Assembly: GCA_900317065.1 (NCBI GenBank)
Contig: ONFK01000110.1
Location: 1-5,918, forward strand
Source of the DNA: an uncultured Bacteroidales bacterium
GTDB lineage: Bacteria; Bacteroidota; Bacteroidia; Bacteroidales; UBA932
DNA: 5,918 nt
Direction of reading: 5' to 3'
Each line of letters begins with the position of its first letter. The first letter of the stretch is position 1. Made by a program: the position numbers and the translations under genes. This document shows positions 1-5,918 of this stretch, piece by piece. The notes beneath the pieces are model-generated. The model did no database searches, had not been told where the DNA came from, and saw only the letters and a list, made by a program, of their open reading frames with translations.

Positions 1-1
1 C

Positions 2-382
2 GGTAACATCGGCCTTGTGAAGATTATCTCTGAATCCAGCGTGAGTGCTGGCGTGCGCCGTATCGAAGCTGTCTCTGGCCGTGGCGCCTTGAGCCTTCTC
101 CGCGCCGGTACGCAGATTCTCACGGCTCTCCGCGAACAGCTCCGCTGCAAGGACGCCGAAGTTCTCGACAGAATCCAGCAGTCGTTCGCCAAGACGCAGA
201 ACCTCGAAAAGAGCCTGCAGTCCGTGAAGCTCGAACTCGCAACGCTCGCCGCTGCCGAACTCTTGAACGGTGGCATCAACGTGATGGGCGTGAACCTCTT
301 CGTGCGTGAACTCAACATGCCCGAAGACAAGTACAAGGACACCTTCTGGTATTATATCATGAGAGTCAACACAAGCCTATGA
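2..382 (+). CDS. alaS: Alanyl-tRNA synthetase, C-terminal part, truncated and fused to a foreign tail
   Basis: AlaRS charges tRNA-Ala in the cytoplasm and edits mischarged Ser/Gly. The reading frame is open from position 2; the GTG at 17 is internal, not a start. The first residues (GNIGLVKIISE, then SAGVRRIEAVSG) match the end of the AlaRS editing domain, which normally lies just after the CGGTH zinc motif; that motif would be just left of the window. A coiled-coil linker follows (about positions 95-270), then the first strand of the C-Ala/DHHA1 domain (GINVMGVNLFVREL, about 268-312). AlaRS should continue for roughly another 110 residues through the glycine-rich C-Ala core. Instead, after about position 330-350 the frame reads TFWYYIMRVNTSL and stops at 380-382. 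All 9 Glu codons are GAA and all 7 Lys codons AAG, unlike the mixed use in the downstream genes. This bias would fit a Fibrobacter-like source, which is a weak inference. Identity of the AlaRS part is firm; the tail is not AlaRS. Confidence 0.88.
   Translation, partial: GNIGLVKIISESSVSAGVRRIEAVSGRGALSLLRAGTQILTALREQLRCKDAEVLDRIQQSFAKTQNLEKSLQSVKLELATLAAAELLNGGINVMGVNLFVRELNMPEDKYKDTFWYYIMRVNTSL
320..382 (+). other. Junction between alaS and the 3' end of an unrelated upstream operon gene
   Basis: AlaRS similarity fades after residues MPEDKYKD (about 316-340). The last dozen codons (about 341-382) use AGA, ACA and CTA, mostly absent from the preceding alaS stretch, and end in a TGA that overlaps the ATG of the next gene (ATGA at 379-382). 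Such an overlap is typical of an original operon partner, so this tail is probably the true 3' end of the gene that normally precedes the propeller lipoprotein. In Bacteroidota I recall similar propeller genes next to a DUF6057-like membrane/TPR gene with an aromatic-rich C-terminus; this is memory-based and not provable from so few residues. The exact breakpoint cannot be placed, because the shared Lys/Asp-rich codons around 323-340 could belong to either side. Confidence 0.6.
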
Positions 383-1833
383 AACGTCCGTTGATTATCC
401 TGGCAGCCGTCCTGCCCGTTTTCCTGTGGTCCTGCGGTGGCGGAATAGAGCTTTCCGGCGAAATCGACTCCCGTCCCGCCGTTTTTCCCGATTATTCCGA
501 TGTGACCGTCCCTTGCAATATAGCACCTCTTAATTTCCGCTGTGACGCTCCTTCGGGAAAAACCGCCCTGATCCTGTCTTCGGGCGATGTGACCGTCTGT
601 ATAAAAGGCCCCGAATTCGATATCCCCATCAGGAAATGGCGCACCCTTACCGCTACCGGTGAGGACATACGGGCACAGGTGTGCGTTCGGGAAGACGACG
701 GATGGAAGGGGCTAAAGCCCTTCGTCATACACGTCAGCGCCGACAAGATCGATCCATTCGTGGCCTACCGCCTGATACCTCCTGGGTACGAGACATGGTA
801 CAGGATGGGGCTCTACCAGCGCAATCTGGAGACTTTCGAACAGACCCCGATCATAACGAACGACAAGACGGGCGACAACTGCATGAACTGCCATTCTTTC
901 TGCAACCGCGATCCGGACAGGATGATGTTCCACATGCGCGCGGTGAACGGCGGGACATATACATGGATGGACGGGAAGATAGAGAAGCTGAACACGAAAA
1001 CTCCCAAGACGATTTCCGCTCTGGTATATCCGAGATGGCATCCCGGAGGGCGTTTCATCGCCTTCTCCGTCAATAACATCGCACAGTTTTTCCACACTAC
1101 GAACAGGAATAGGATAGAGGTTTATGATTCCGTTTCGGATGTGGTGATGTATGATACCCGCAATCACGAGGTGTTCACTACCGGTCTTATCACGGATTCC
1201 ACCCGTTTCGAGACTTTCCCCGCCTTTTCGGCTGACGGACGGAAGCTTTTCTTCTGCTCTTCTCCTGCGCAGAAAGTGCCGGGAGGCTACAAGGATATCC
1301 GCTACAGCATCTGCTCCATCGATTTCGATGCCGAAAGCAAGTCTTTCGGCACAAAGGTGGACACTGTCTACAGCGCATGGAAAAGCGGCAGGGGAGCCAC
1401 TCTCCCGCGCGTTTCACCCGATGGCAGGTTCCTGCTCTTCACCGAAACGGATTACGGCTGTTTCGGAATTTGGCATCATGATGCGGATCTTCACGTGATC
1501 GATCTTCGCACCGGAGCCGACATCTCCCTGGATGGCGCAAACAGCGACGATACGGAAAGCTATCACTGCTGGAGCAGCAACGGCCGCTGGATCATCTATG
1601 CCAGCCGTAGGCTGGACGGCCTTTATTCGAGGCTTTACATATCTCATATAGACGAAGACGGTTTTGCTTCAAAGGCTTTTCTGCTTCCACAGAAAAACTC
1701 CAGGCACTATGCCCGGCAGCTTGAATCGTACAATGTGCCCGAGTTCATTACCGGCAAAGTGGGCTTCAATATGGATGAAATGGCCGAAGTCGCCAGGAAA
1801 GATCCGGGCATCAACGTAAGTTTCGCAGAATAA
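379..1833 (+). CDS. Lipoprotein with CxxCH haem-attachment motif and TolB/PD40-like beta-propeller
   Basis: This 484-residue protein has a signal peptide with a probable lipobox ending LWSC (Cys19), so it is likely lipid-anchored in the periplasm or at the surface. Residues about 36-54 (PDYSDVTVPCNIAPLNF) form a segment I associate with a Bacteroidota family of TolB-like propeller proteins. An N-terminal beta-rich domain spans about 40-155. A single CMNCH motif (Cys168, Cys171, His172) would bind one c-type haem; Met and His residues at 182-187 (MMFHMR) could supply a distal ligand, which is inference. The rest is propeller: blade signatures PRWHPGGRFIAFS (218-230), PAFSADGRKLFFCSS (281-295), PRVSPDGRFLLFT (343-355) and CWSSNGRWIIYASRR (397-411). 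No glycosidase or peptidase catalytic domain is seen. The ATG at 379 overlaps the upstream stop, and a hydrophobic signal follows directly, supporting this start. There is no Shine-Dalgarno-like sequence. Molecular function is unknown; redox sensing or electron transfer are only possibilities. Confidence 0.85.
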   Translation: MKRPLIILAAVLPVFLWSCGGGIELSGEIDSRPAVFPDYSDVTVPCNIAPLNFRCDAPSGKTALILSSGDVTVCIKGPEFDIPIRKWRTLTATGEDIRAQVCVREDDGWKGLKPFVIHVSADKIDPFVAYRLIPPGYETWYRMGLYQRNLETFEQTPIITNDKTGDNCMNCHSFCNRDPDRMMFHMRAVNGGTYTWMDGKIEKLNTKTPKTISALVYPRWHPGGRFIAFSVNNIAQFFHTTNRNRIEVYDSVSDVVMYDTRNHEVFTTGLITDSTRFETFPAFSADGRKLFFCSSPAQKVPGGYKDIRYSICSIDFDAESKSFGTKVDTVYSAWKSGRGATLPRVSPDGRFLLFTETDYGCFGIWHHDADLHVIDLRTGADISLDGANSDDTESYHCWSSNGRWIIYASRRLDGLYSRLYISHIDEDGFASKAFLLPQKNSRHYARQLESYNVPEFITGKVGFNMDEMAEVARKDPGINVSFAE

Positions 1834-1843
1834 CATATCAGAT

Positions 1844-4225
1844 ATGAAGAAAACGTTTGCATTTATCATCAGCCTTTTTGCAGTTTTGCCCGTAATGGCG
1901 AACCCTGTTCACAAAGTATGTCTTGAGAATGGTTTGACCATAGGAGTCGAAGTCTGCAAAGGTGACATTTTCCGCGTTTGCATCAGCCCCGACGGGCAGT
2001 TCCCCGAAGCCCTGTTGAACAGATATGGCATAGTCAGGACCGACTGGGCGGCTGTCGGGGAGCAAGTTAAAGACGAAGGCGGCCGCTTTACGGTGAGCAC
2101 GGCATCTGCCGGCATTGTCATCGACAAGGCGACGGGCGCCATCTGCCTGAAGGATTCCAAGGGTGATTCCATCGTCCGCGAGATTGTATTCCACAAGGGT
2201 GGCAGCGCGGAAGTCAAGGCGCTTGCCGAAGCCGTGATCGACAAGTTCGGTGGCCTCGTGGTGGCAAAAAACGACGGTATAATAGGCGATGACAACAACG
2301 CTAAGAACAAGCGCGACGTGGCCGAGGCGGGAGACCCCGCCACCGCAAGCATCATCAGCCTCAGCATGGAAGACGGCGAGCGTTTCTATGGCGGCGGAAG
2401 CACCTCCCGCGAGCACATACAGCACAGGGGCGAGATGCTGCGCATGTGGACTGCCTATCAGCATACGGAAATCCCCATGCCTTTCATGATGAGTTCGCGC
2501 GGATGGGGAGTGTTCGACAACACCACCAGAAAGTGCCACTTCGACGTTGGTTTTACCGATCCCGACAGGTTCAACATCTACAATACGGCCGGCACCGCCG
2601 ATTTCTATCTGATGGCGGGTACCGACATGCCCTCCGTGCTGGATCTTTATACGCAGATCACCGGACGTACCTACGTTCTTCCCAAGTGGGCCTACGGATT
2701 CGCCTTCGGCCCCAACATGCGTGAGGACCAGTGGGCCATCCTCAGCGACGCCGCGAACTTCCGTCAGATGGGAGTGCCCGTCGACCTCTTCTGGCTCGAG
2801 CCTCAGTGGATGGAAAAACGCTACGATTTCTCTACGCAGAAACGCTGGAACTACGACAAGTTCTCCCCGGAGCCTTACTGGCTGCAGGACAAGATGCCCA
2901 AGAAGTTCTATCCCCGTCTGTTTGTCGGCAAACTTCGCAGCATGGGTATTCATCTCGGGCTCTGGCTCTGTGAGGAATACGACCACAGCATCATCGAAGA
3001 GGACCTCATAGCCGCGCGCGAAGGGCGCCCCCAGTCCGGACTGGAGCACTGGCCCGACCATCTGGCAAATTTCATGGACATGGGAGTGGACGGATTCAAG
3101 CTGGATCCGGCCCGCACCATCGACGAACACCCGTCCTGGAAATATCATAACGGACTTTCCGACAAGGAGATGCATAACCTGAACCAGGTTCTCCTCGTGA
3201 AGCAGGTGGCATCCATGACCCGGGAGCATACGGGCAAGCGCAGCTGGCATCACTACTGCGGCGGATGGGCCGGCAGCCAGCATTGGACAGCCGCGAACAG
3301 CGGTGACAACGGCGGCGGCATCATCGCCCTCTTCGACCAGCATAACCTCGGCAATTCCGGTTTCATGAATCTCAGCTGCGACGTGATGAGCGTTCCCCGC
3401 GAGCAGGAGATGCAGGGCCTTCACTTCGGAGTTTTCCTCCCCTGGCTTCAGGTCAACAGCTGGTTCAGCATGATGCAGCCCTTCTATTACAGCGGAGTCG
3501 AGAAGGAGATGTACAAGTTCTACATCAATCTCCGCTACCAGTTCATCCCCTATATCTATTCGAATGCCCTGGAGGGTGCGCTCACCGGCATGCCCATGGT
3601 GCGCTCCATGCCTCTCGAGTTCCCCGACGACCGCAACTGCGACGACATGGTGTTCCAGTATATGTTCGGCCGCCAGTACTGCGTGAGCGCGTTCAGCAAC
3701 GATATCTATCTCCCGGCAGGGGAGTGGATCAACGTATGGACCGGAGAGCTCGTGGACAGCAAGGGGGAGAAGATTACCTGCGAGATTCCCTACAATCGCG
3801 CCGGACAGTTCTTTGTGCGCAACGGCGCCATAGTGCCCACCCAGCCGGAGGTGGAATTCATAGGCAGCAAGCCCCAGACCGACTTCATCATCAAGGTCTA
3901 TCCTCACGGAGAAAGCAGTTTCACGATGTATGAGGATGACGGAGAGAGCTATGCTTACGAGAACGGAGCGATTTGCTCGACGCTCTTCGAGTGCAGGCAG
4001 GACGGAAAGGCGGTGGATATCAAAGTCAATCCTGTGGAAGGCACTTACGAAGGCATCCCCGATGCGCGCAACTACAGTTTCGAGGTGCGCTGCACGTCCA
4101 GGCCGAGAAAGGTGCTCGTGAACGGCGCCAAGACCAAGGACTGGACCTGGGAGGACAATACCCTCAAGGTCCCTGCCGTCAAGACCGGAATACGCGAAAG
4201 TGCAAATCTGAAAATCCAGTTATAA
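1844..4225 (+). CDS. Secreted glycoside hydrolase family 31 alpha-glycosidase
   Basis: GH31 enzymes are retaining exo-acting alpha-glycosidases (alpha-glucosidase, alpha-xylosidase, alpha-galactosidase and others). The 793-residue product starts with a signal peptide, probable cleavage VMA|NP after Ala19, so it acts in the periplasm or outside. Residues about 20-275 are the N-terminal beta-sandwich, including FYGGGSTSREHIQHRG and the PMPFMMSSRGWGVF strand near the active site. The (beta/alpha)8 barrel starts at LPKWAYGFAFGPN (279-291). The likely nucleophile is Asp421 in GVDGFKLD, resembling FKTD of alpha-xylosidase YicI; the likely acid/base is Asp488 in SGDNGG, preceded by WAGSQHW. C-terminal beta-sandwiches follow from about 580, the last being DUF5110-like (MYEDDGESYAYENG, 695-708). 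The usual acidic residue right after the nucleophile motif is replaced by Pro-Ala. Residues about 118-165 are a polar stretch between N-terminal strands that I cannot match to a standard GH31 domain. It begins 10 bases after the previous stop. The substrate cannot be assigned. Confidence 0.93.
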   Translation: MKKTFAFIISLFAVLPVMANPVHKVCLENGLTIGVEVCKGDIFRVCISPDGQFPEALLNRYGIVRTDWAAVGEQVKDEGGRFTVSTASAGIVIDKATGAICLKDSKGDSIVREIVFHKGGSAEVKALAEAVIDKFGGLVVAKNDGIIGDDNNAKNKRDVAEAGDPATASIISLSMEDGERFYGGGSTSREHIQHRGEMLRMWTAYQHTEIPMPFMMSSRGWGVFDNTTRKCHFDVGFTDPDRFNIYNTAGTADFYLMAGTDMPSVLDLYTQITGRTYVLPKWAYGFAFGPNMREDQWAILSDAANFRQMGVPVDLFWLEPQWMEKRYDFSTQKRWNYDKFSPEPYWLQDKMPKKFYPRLFVGKLRSMGIHLGLWLCEEYDHSIIEEDLIAAREGRPQSGLEHWPDHLANFMDMGVDGFKLDPARTIDEHPSWKYHNGLSDKEMHNLNQVLLVKQVASMTREHTGKRSWHHYCGGWAGSQHWTAANSGDNGGGIIALFDQHNLGNSGFMNLSCDVMSVPREQEMQGLHFGVFLPWLQVNSWFSMMQPFYYSGVEKEMYKFYINLRYQFIPYIYSNALEGALTGMPMVRSMPLEFPDDRNCDDMVFQYMFGRQYCVSAFSNDIYLPAGEWINVWTGELVDSKGEKITCEIPYNRAGQFFVRNGAIVPTQPEVEFIGSKPQTDFIIKVYPHGESSFTMYEDDGESYAYENGAICSTLFECRQDGKAVDIKVNPVEGTYEGIPDARNYSFEVRCTSRPRKVLVNGAKTKDWTWEDNTLKVPAVKTGIRESANLKIQL

Positions 4226-5918
4226 TGAAAAGATATCTCTTGATAGCCGGTATCGTGCTTGCAGGCGCCTGTTCTTCGGGCGACTGGCACGATGCTTCTT
4301 TGAGCGCTGAAAAGCGCACGAAACTGCTTCTCAAGGAGATGACTCTCGAGGAGAAGATAGGCCAGATGTGCCAGTATGTAGGTCCTTGCTATGTGCCGCC
4401 GGATCAGGGTTCGCCGTATAAGAACATTGATGCTTCCGATGAGAATCTGGGCAATCCCGACCTCGCGGACCGCATCCGCGACGGCAAGGTCGGTTCGTTC
4501 ATGCACGTGCTGACCGGAGAGGAGGCGCACCAGTTGCAGGTGCTCGCAAGCGAGTCCAGGTTGGGAATCCCTCTTCTTTTCGGCATCGATGCCATACACG
4601 GGAACGGCCTCCGCGCCGGCTGCACCGTGTATCCGAGCAATATCAACCTTGCCTCCACCTTCCATCCCGAGATAATGGAAGAGATAGGTGCGCAGACTGC
4701 TGAGGAAATGCGCATGACCGGAATGGCGTGGACTTTCGCGCCTAATCTCGATGTAGCACGCGATGCCCGCTGGGGCAGGATGGGGGAGACCTTCGGCGAA
4801 GATTCCTGGCTGGTTTCCCAGATGGGCAAATACAGTATCTGGGGGCTTCAGGGCCGCGACCGCAATTATTCGGAAGGGAAGGTCATGGCCTGTGCCAAGC
4901 ATCTTATAGGCGGGGGAGAGCCTTTCGGCGGCTTGAACGCTTCTCCCATGGACATGAGCGAGCGCAAGATGCGCGAGATTCATCTTCCTCCGTTCAAGGT
5001 GGCCGTAGAAGAAGCGCACGTGGCCACAGTGATGACCGCACACAATGAACTCAACGGCATTCCCTGCCATGGGAACAGCTGGCTGATAAACGACGTTCTC
5101 CGCGATGAACTCGGATTCGACGGATTCATCGTGAGCGATTGGATGGATATCGAGCGCCTTCACAGCATGCATCACTGGGTTTCCAGTGAAGATGAAGCTT
5201 TCAAGGTTTCGGTGGAGGCGGGAATCGACATGCACATGCAGGGGCCGAATTACTTCGAGTCTGTGCTGGACGGTGTCCGGAGCGGGCGCATTCCGGAAAG
5301 CCGTATCGATGAGGCGGCCGGAAAGATTCTCAAGGCGAAGTTCGAGTTGGGGCTCTTCGAGAATCCTGTTCCCGAGCTCCCTTCCGAGCGCGGATTCGCT
5401 GCCATTCCTGAGCACAGGCAGACTTCGCTGGAGGCTGCGCGCGAAGGGATCGTCCTCCTGAAAAATGACGGACTGCTGCCGCTTGCCACGGTGTCCGGCG
5501 GTATGACCGCGAAGACACCCCCCTCCCTGAAGGGCACCCTCCCCCTGGCCGGGGGTGGCAGGGTCGCTTCGCAGTATACCACCGAACACAGGACTGGCCC
5601 TGTCCGCCGCATTTTTCTGTGCGGACCGAATATCGACAGCCAGACCATTCTGGGCGATTGGGTGGTGCCGCAGGCTGACGATGACGTGATAACGGTATAC
5701 GAAGGGTTGAAGGAACTTTGCCCCGGAGTAGGCATAGATACGATGACCTTTGCAGGCAAGGTGATGGCGGTCCGTGAGGATGGAATCAGAAGGGCCGCAG
5801 CCAAGGCCCGCCAGGCGGACGTTAACATCCTGGTGCTCGGAGAGAATTCCCAGCGTTATTCCGCTTTCGGGCGCACCTGCGGAGAGAACTGCGACCGCGA
5901 CAACATCGACCTGCCCGG
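4225..5918 (+). CDS. Glycoside hydrolase family 3 beta-glucosidase-type lipoprotein, 3' end outside window
   Basis: GH3 enzymes release beta-linked sugars (commonly glucose or xylose) from oligosaccharide ends by a retaining mechanism. The frame is open for 564 codons to the window edge. A lipoprotein signal ends LAGAC (Cys16), placing it on a membrane outside the cytoplasm. GH3 landmarks in order: MTLEEKIGQM (39-48), GIDAIHG (120-126), DARWGRMGETFGED (180-193), CAKH (223-226), HNELNGIPCHGN (273-284), and the nucleophile Asp305 in FIVSDW. The second alpha/beta domain begins at GIVLLKNDGLLPL (408-420). The LVLGEN segment at 536-541 and CGENCDRDN (552-560) cover the usual region of the acid/base Glu; Glu540 or Glu554 are candidates. 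Between LLPL and RRIFLCGPN (residues about 422-461) lies a Pro/Gly-rich insertion of roughly 35 residues, encoded by a nested inverted repeat. The start is fixed by the signal peptide and by TAATG overlap with the GH31 stop, implying translational coupling. Specificity is unknown. Confidence 0.94.
   Translation, partial: MKRYLLIAGIVLAGACSSGDWHDASLSAEKRTKLLLKEMTLEEKIGQMCQYVGPCYVPPDQGSPYKNIDASDENLGNPDLADRIRDGKVGSFMHVLTGEEAHQLQVLASESRLGIPLLFGIDAIHGNGLRAGCTVYPSNINLASTFHPEIMEEIGAQTAEEMRMTGMAWTFAPNLDVARDARWGRMGETFGEDSWLVSQMGKYSIWGLQGRDRNYSEGKVMACAKHLIGGGEPFGGLNASPMDMSERKMREIHLPPFKVAVEEAHVATVMTAHNELNGIPCHGNSWLINDVLRDELGFDGFIVSDWMDIERLHSMHHWVSSEDEAFKVSVEAGIDMHMQGPNYFESVLDGVRSGRIPESRIDEAAGKILKAKFELGLFENPVPELPSERGFAAIPEHRQTSLEAAREGIVLLKNDGLLPLATVSGGMTAKTPPSLKGTLPLAGGGRVASQYTTEHRTGPVRRIFLCGPNIDSQTILGDWVVPQADDDVITVYEGLKELCPGVGIDTMTFAGKVMAVREDGIRRAAAKARQADVNILVLGENSQRYSAFGRTCGENCDRDNIDLP
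5509..5572. repeat. GC-rich nested inverted repeat (REP-like) inside the GH3 gene
   Basis: Outer arms GCGAAG (5509-5514) and CTTCGC (5567-5572) are exact reverse complements; two unpaired positions inward, ACCC (5517-5520) matches GGGT (5561-5564). Inside lie two smaller hairpins: CCCT/AGGG (5525-5528 with 5531-5534, a very tight turn, so CCC/GGG pairing with a TGAA loop is more realistic) and CCCCC/GGGGG (5541-5545 with 5551-5555, loop TGGCC). ACCCT (5536-5540) can alternatively extend that hairpin to AGGGT (5560-5564) across a 4-base bulge. The element is read through in the GH3 frame without a stop and gives Pro/Gly/Leu-rich residues at a position where GH3 proteins normally have only a short loop. 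It resembles dispersed palindromic elements that insert in frame into genes. Only one copy is in this window, so the repeat status is inferred from structure. Confidence 0.6.

Noticed and set aside
17..19. GTG as a start codon of a small 121-residue protein
   Set aside because: The frame is open to the left edge (position 2) and residues before the GTG continue the AlaRS match, so this is an internal Val.
681..1076. Alternative plus-strand open frame of 131 codons inside the propeller gene
   Set aside because: It overlaps the recognised lipoprotein in another frame, has an Arg/Asp-rich composition without a domain, and carries no start context.
1834..1843. Promoter or regulatory site between the propeller gene and GH31
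   Set aside because: The gap is only 10 bases and shows no Bacteroidota -7/-33 promoter pattern; co-transcription is the simpler reading.
1838..3907. Long open frame of 689 codons on the minus strand opposite the GH31 gene
   Set aside because: It is antisense to a clearly recognised GH31 enzyme with a signal peptide and conserved motifs. Its translation is His/Val/Glu-rich with no recognisable domain, as expected for a mirror frame created by the codon bias of the real gene.
5536..5564. Intrinsic terminator
   Set aside because: The stem is G/C-rich but has no following T-tract, and it lies inside an open GH3 frame whose domain continues to the window end.
4072..5589. Open frame of 505 codons on the minus strand opposite the GH3 gene
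   Set aside because: It is a mirror frame of the GH3 gene, has no domain signature, spans the GH31/GH3 boundary and begins inside the palindromic insert.
1..5918. CRISPR array, tRNA, rRNA, insertion sequence or attachment site
   Set aside because: No regularly spaced direct repeats, cloverleaf-like segment, transposase frame or terminal repeats were seen; almost all of the window is coding.

Overview
The window looks like a fragment of a metagenome-derived Bacteroidota (Bacteroidales-like, gut or rumen type) genome that carries a short stretch of different origin at its left end. Signs of Bacteroidota are two lipoprotein signal peptides on surface- or periplasm-directed proteins, no Shine-Dalgarno-like sequence before any of the three complete starts, a TolB-like propeller with a CxxCH motif of a type I associate with this phylum, and a run of exported glycoside hydrolases. 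No species can be named from the sequence.

Layout, all on the + strand. Positions 2 to about 340 encode the C-terminal half of alanyl-tRNA synthetase (alaS), cut off on the left by the window edge. On the right it stops being AlaRS at about 330-350 and runs in frame into about a dozen codons that end at 382 and look like the tail of a different, membrane- or TPR-type gene. From 379 onward there is a tightly packed operon: a lipoprotein with a single CxxCH haem-attachment motif and a TolB/PD40-like beta-propeller (379-1833), a secreted GH31 alpha-glycosidase (1844-4225), and a GH3 beta-glucosidase-type lipoprotein that begins at 4225 and leaves the window at 5918 still open. The junctions are ATGA (4-base overlap), a 10-base gap, and TAATG (1-base overlap), so the three genes are probably co-transcribed and partly translationally coupled. 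No promoter or terminator is visible, and no gap reaches 300 bases.

Taken together, GH31 plus GH3 suggests stepwise removal of alpha- and then beta-linked sugars from an oligosaccharide outside the cytoplasm. Xyloglucan-type oligosaccharides are one classical substrate for such a pair, but the GH31 active-site signature is atypical and the substrate is undetermined. No SusC/SusD pair, sensor or sulfatase lies inside the window. The role of the haem-propeller lipoprotein is unknown.

Three points deserve the closest look: the alaS junction (probable assembly chimera, or a real rearrangement); a GC-rich nested inverted repeat that sits in frame inside the GH3 gene (5509-5572) and is translated as a proline/glycine-rich insert; and the conserved-looking haem-propeller lipoprotein coupled to carbohydrate degradation.
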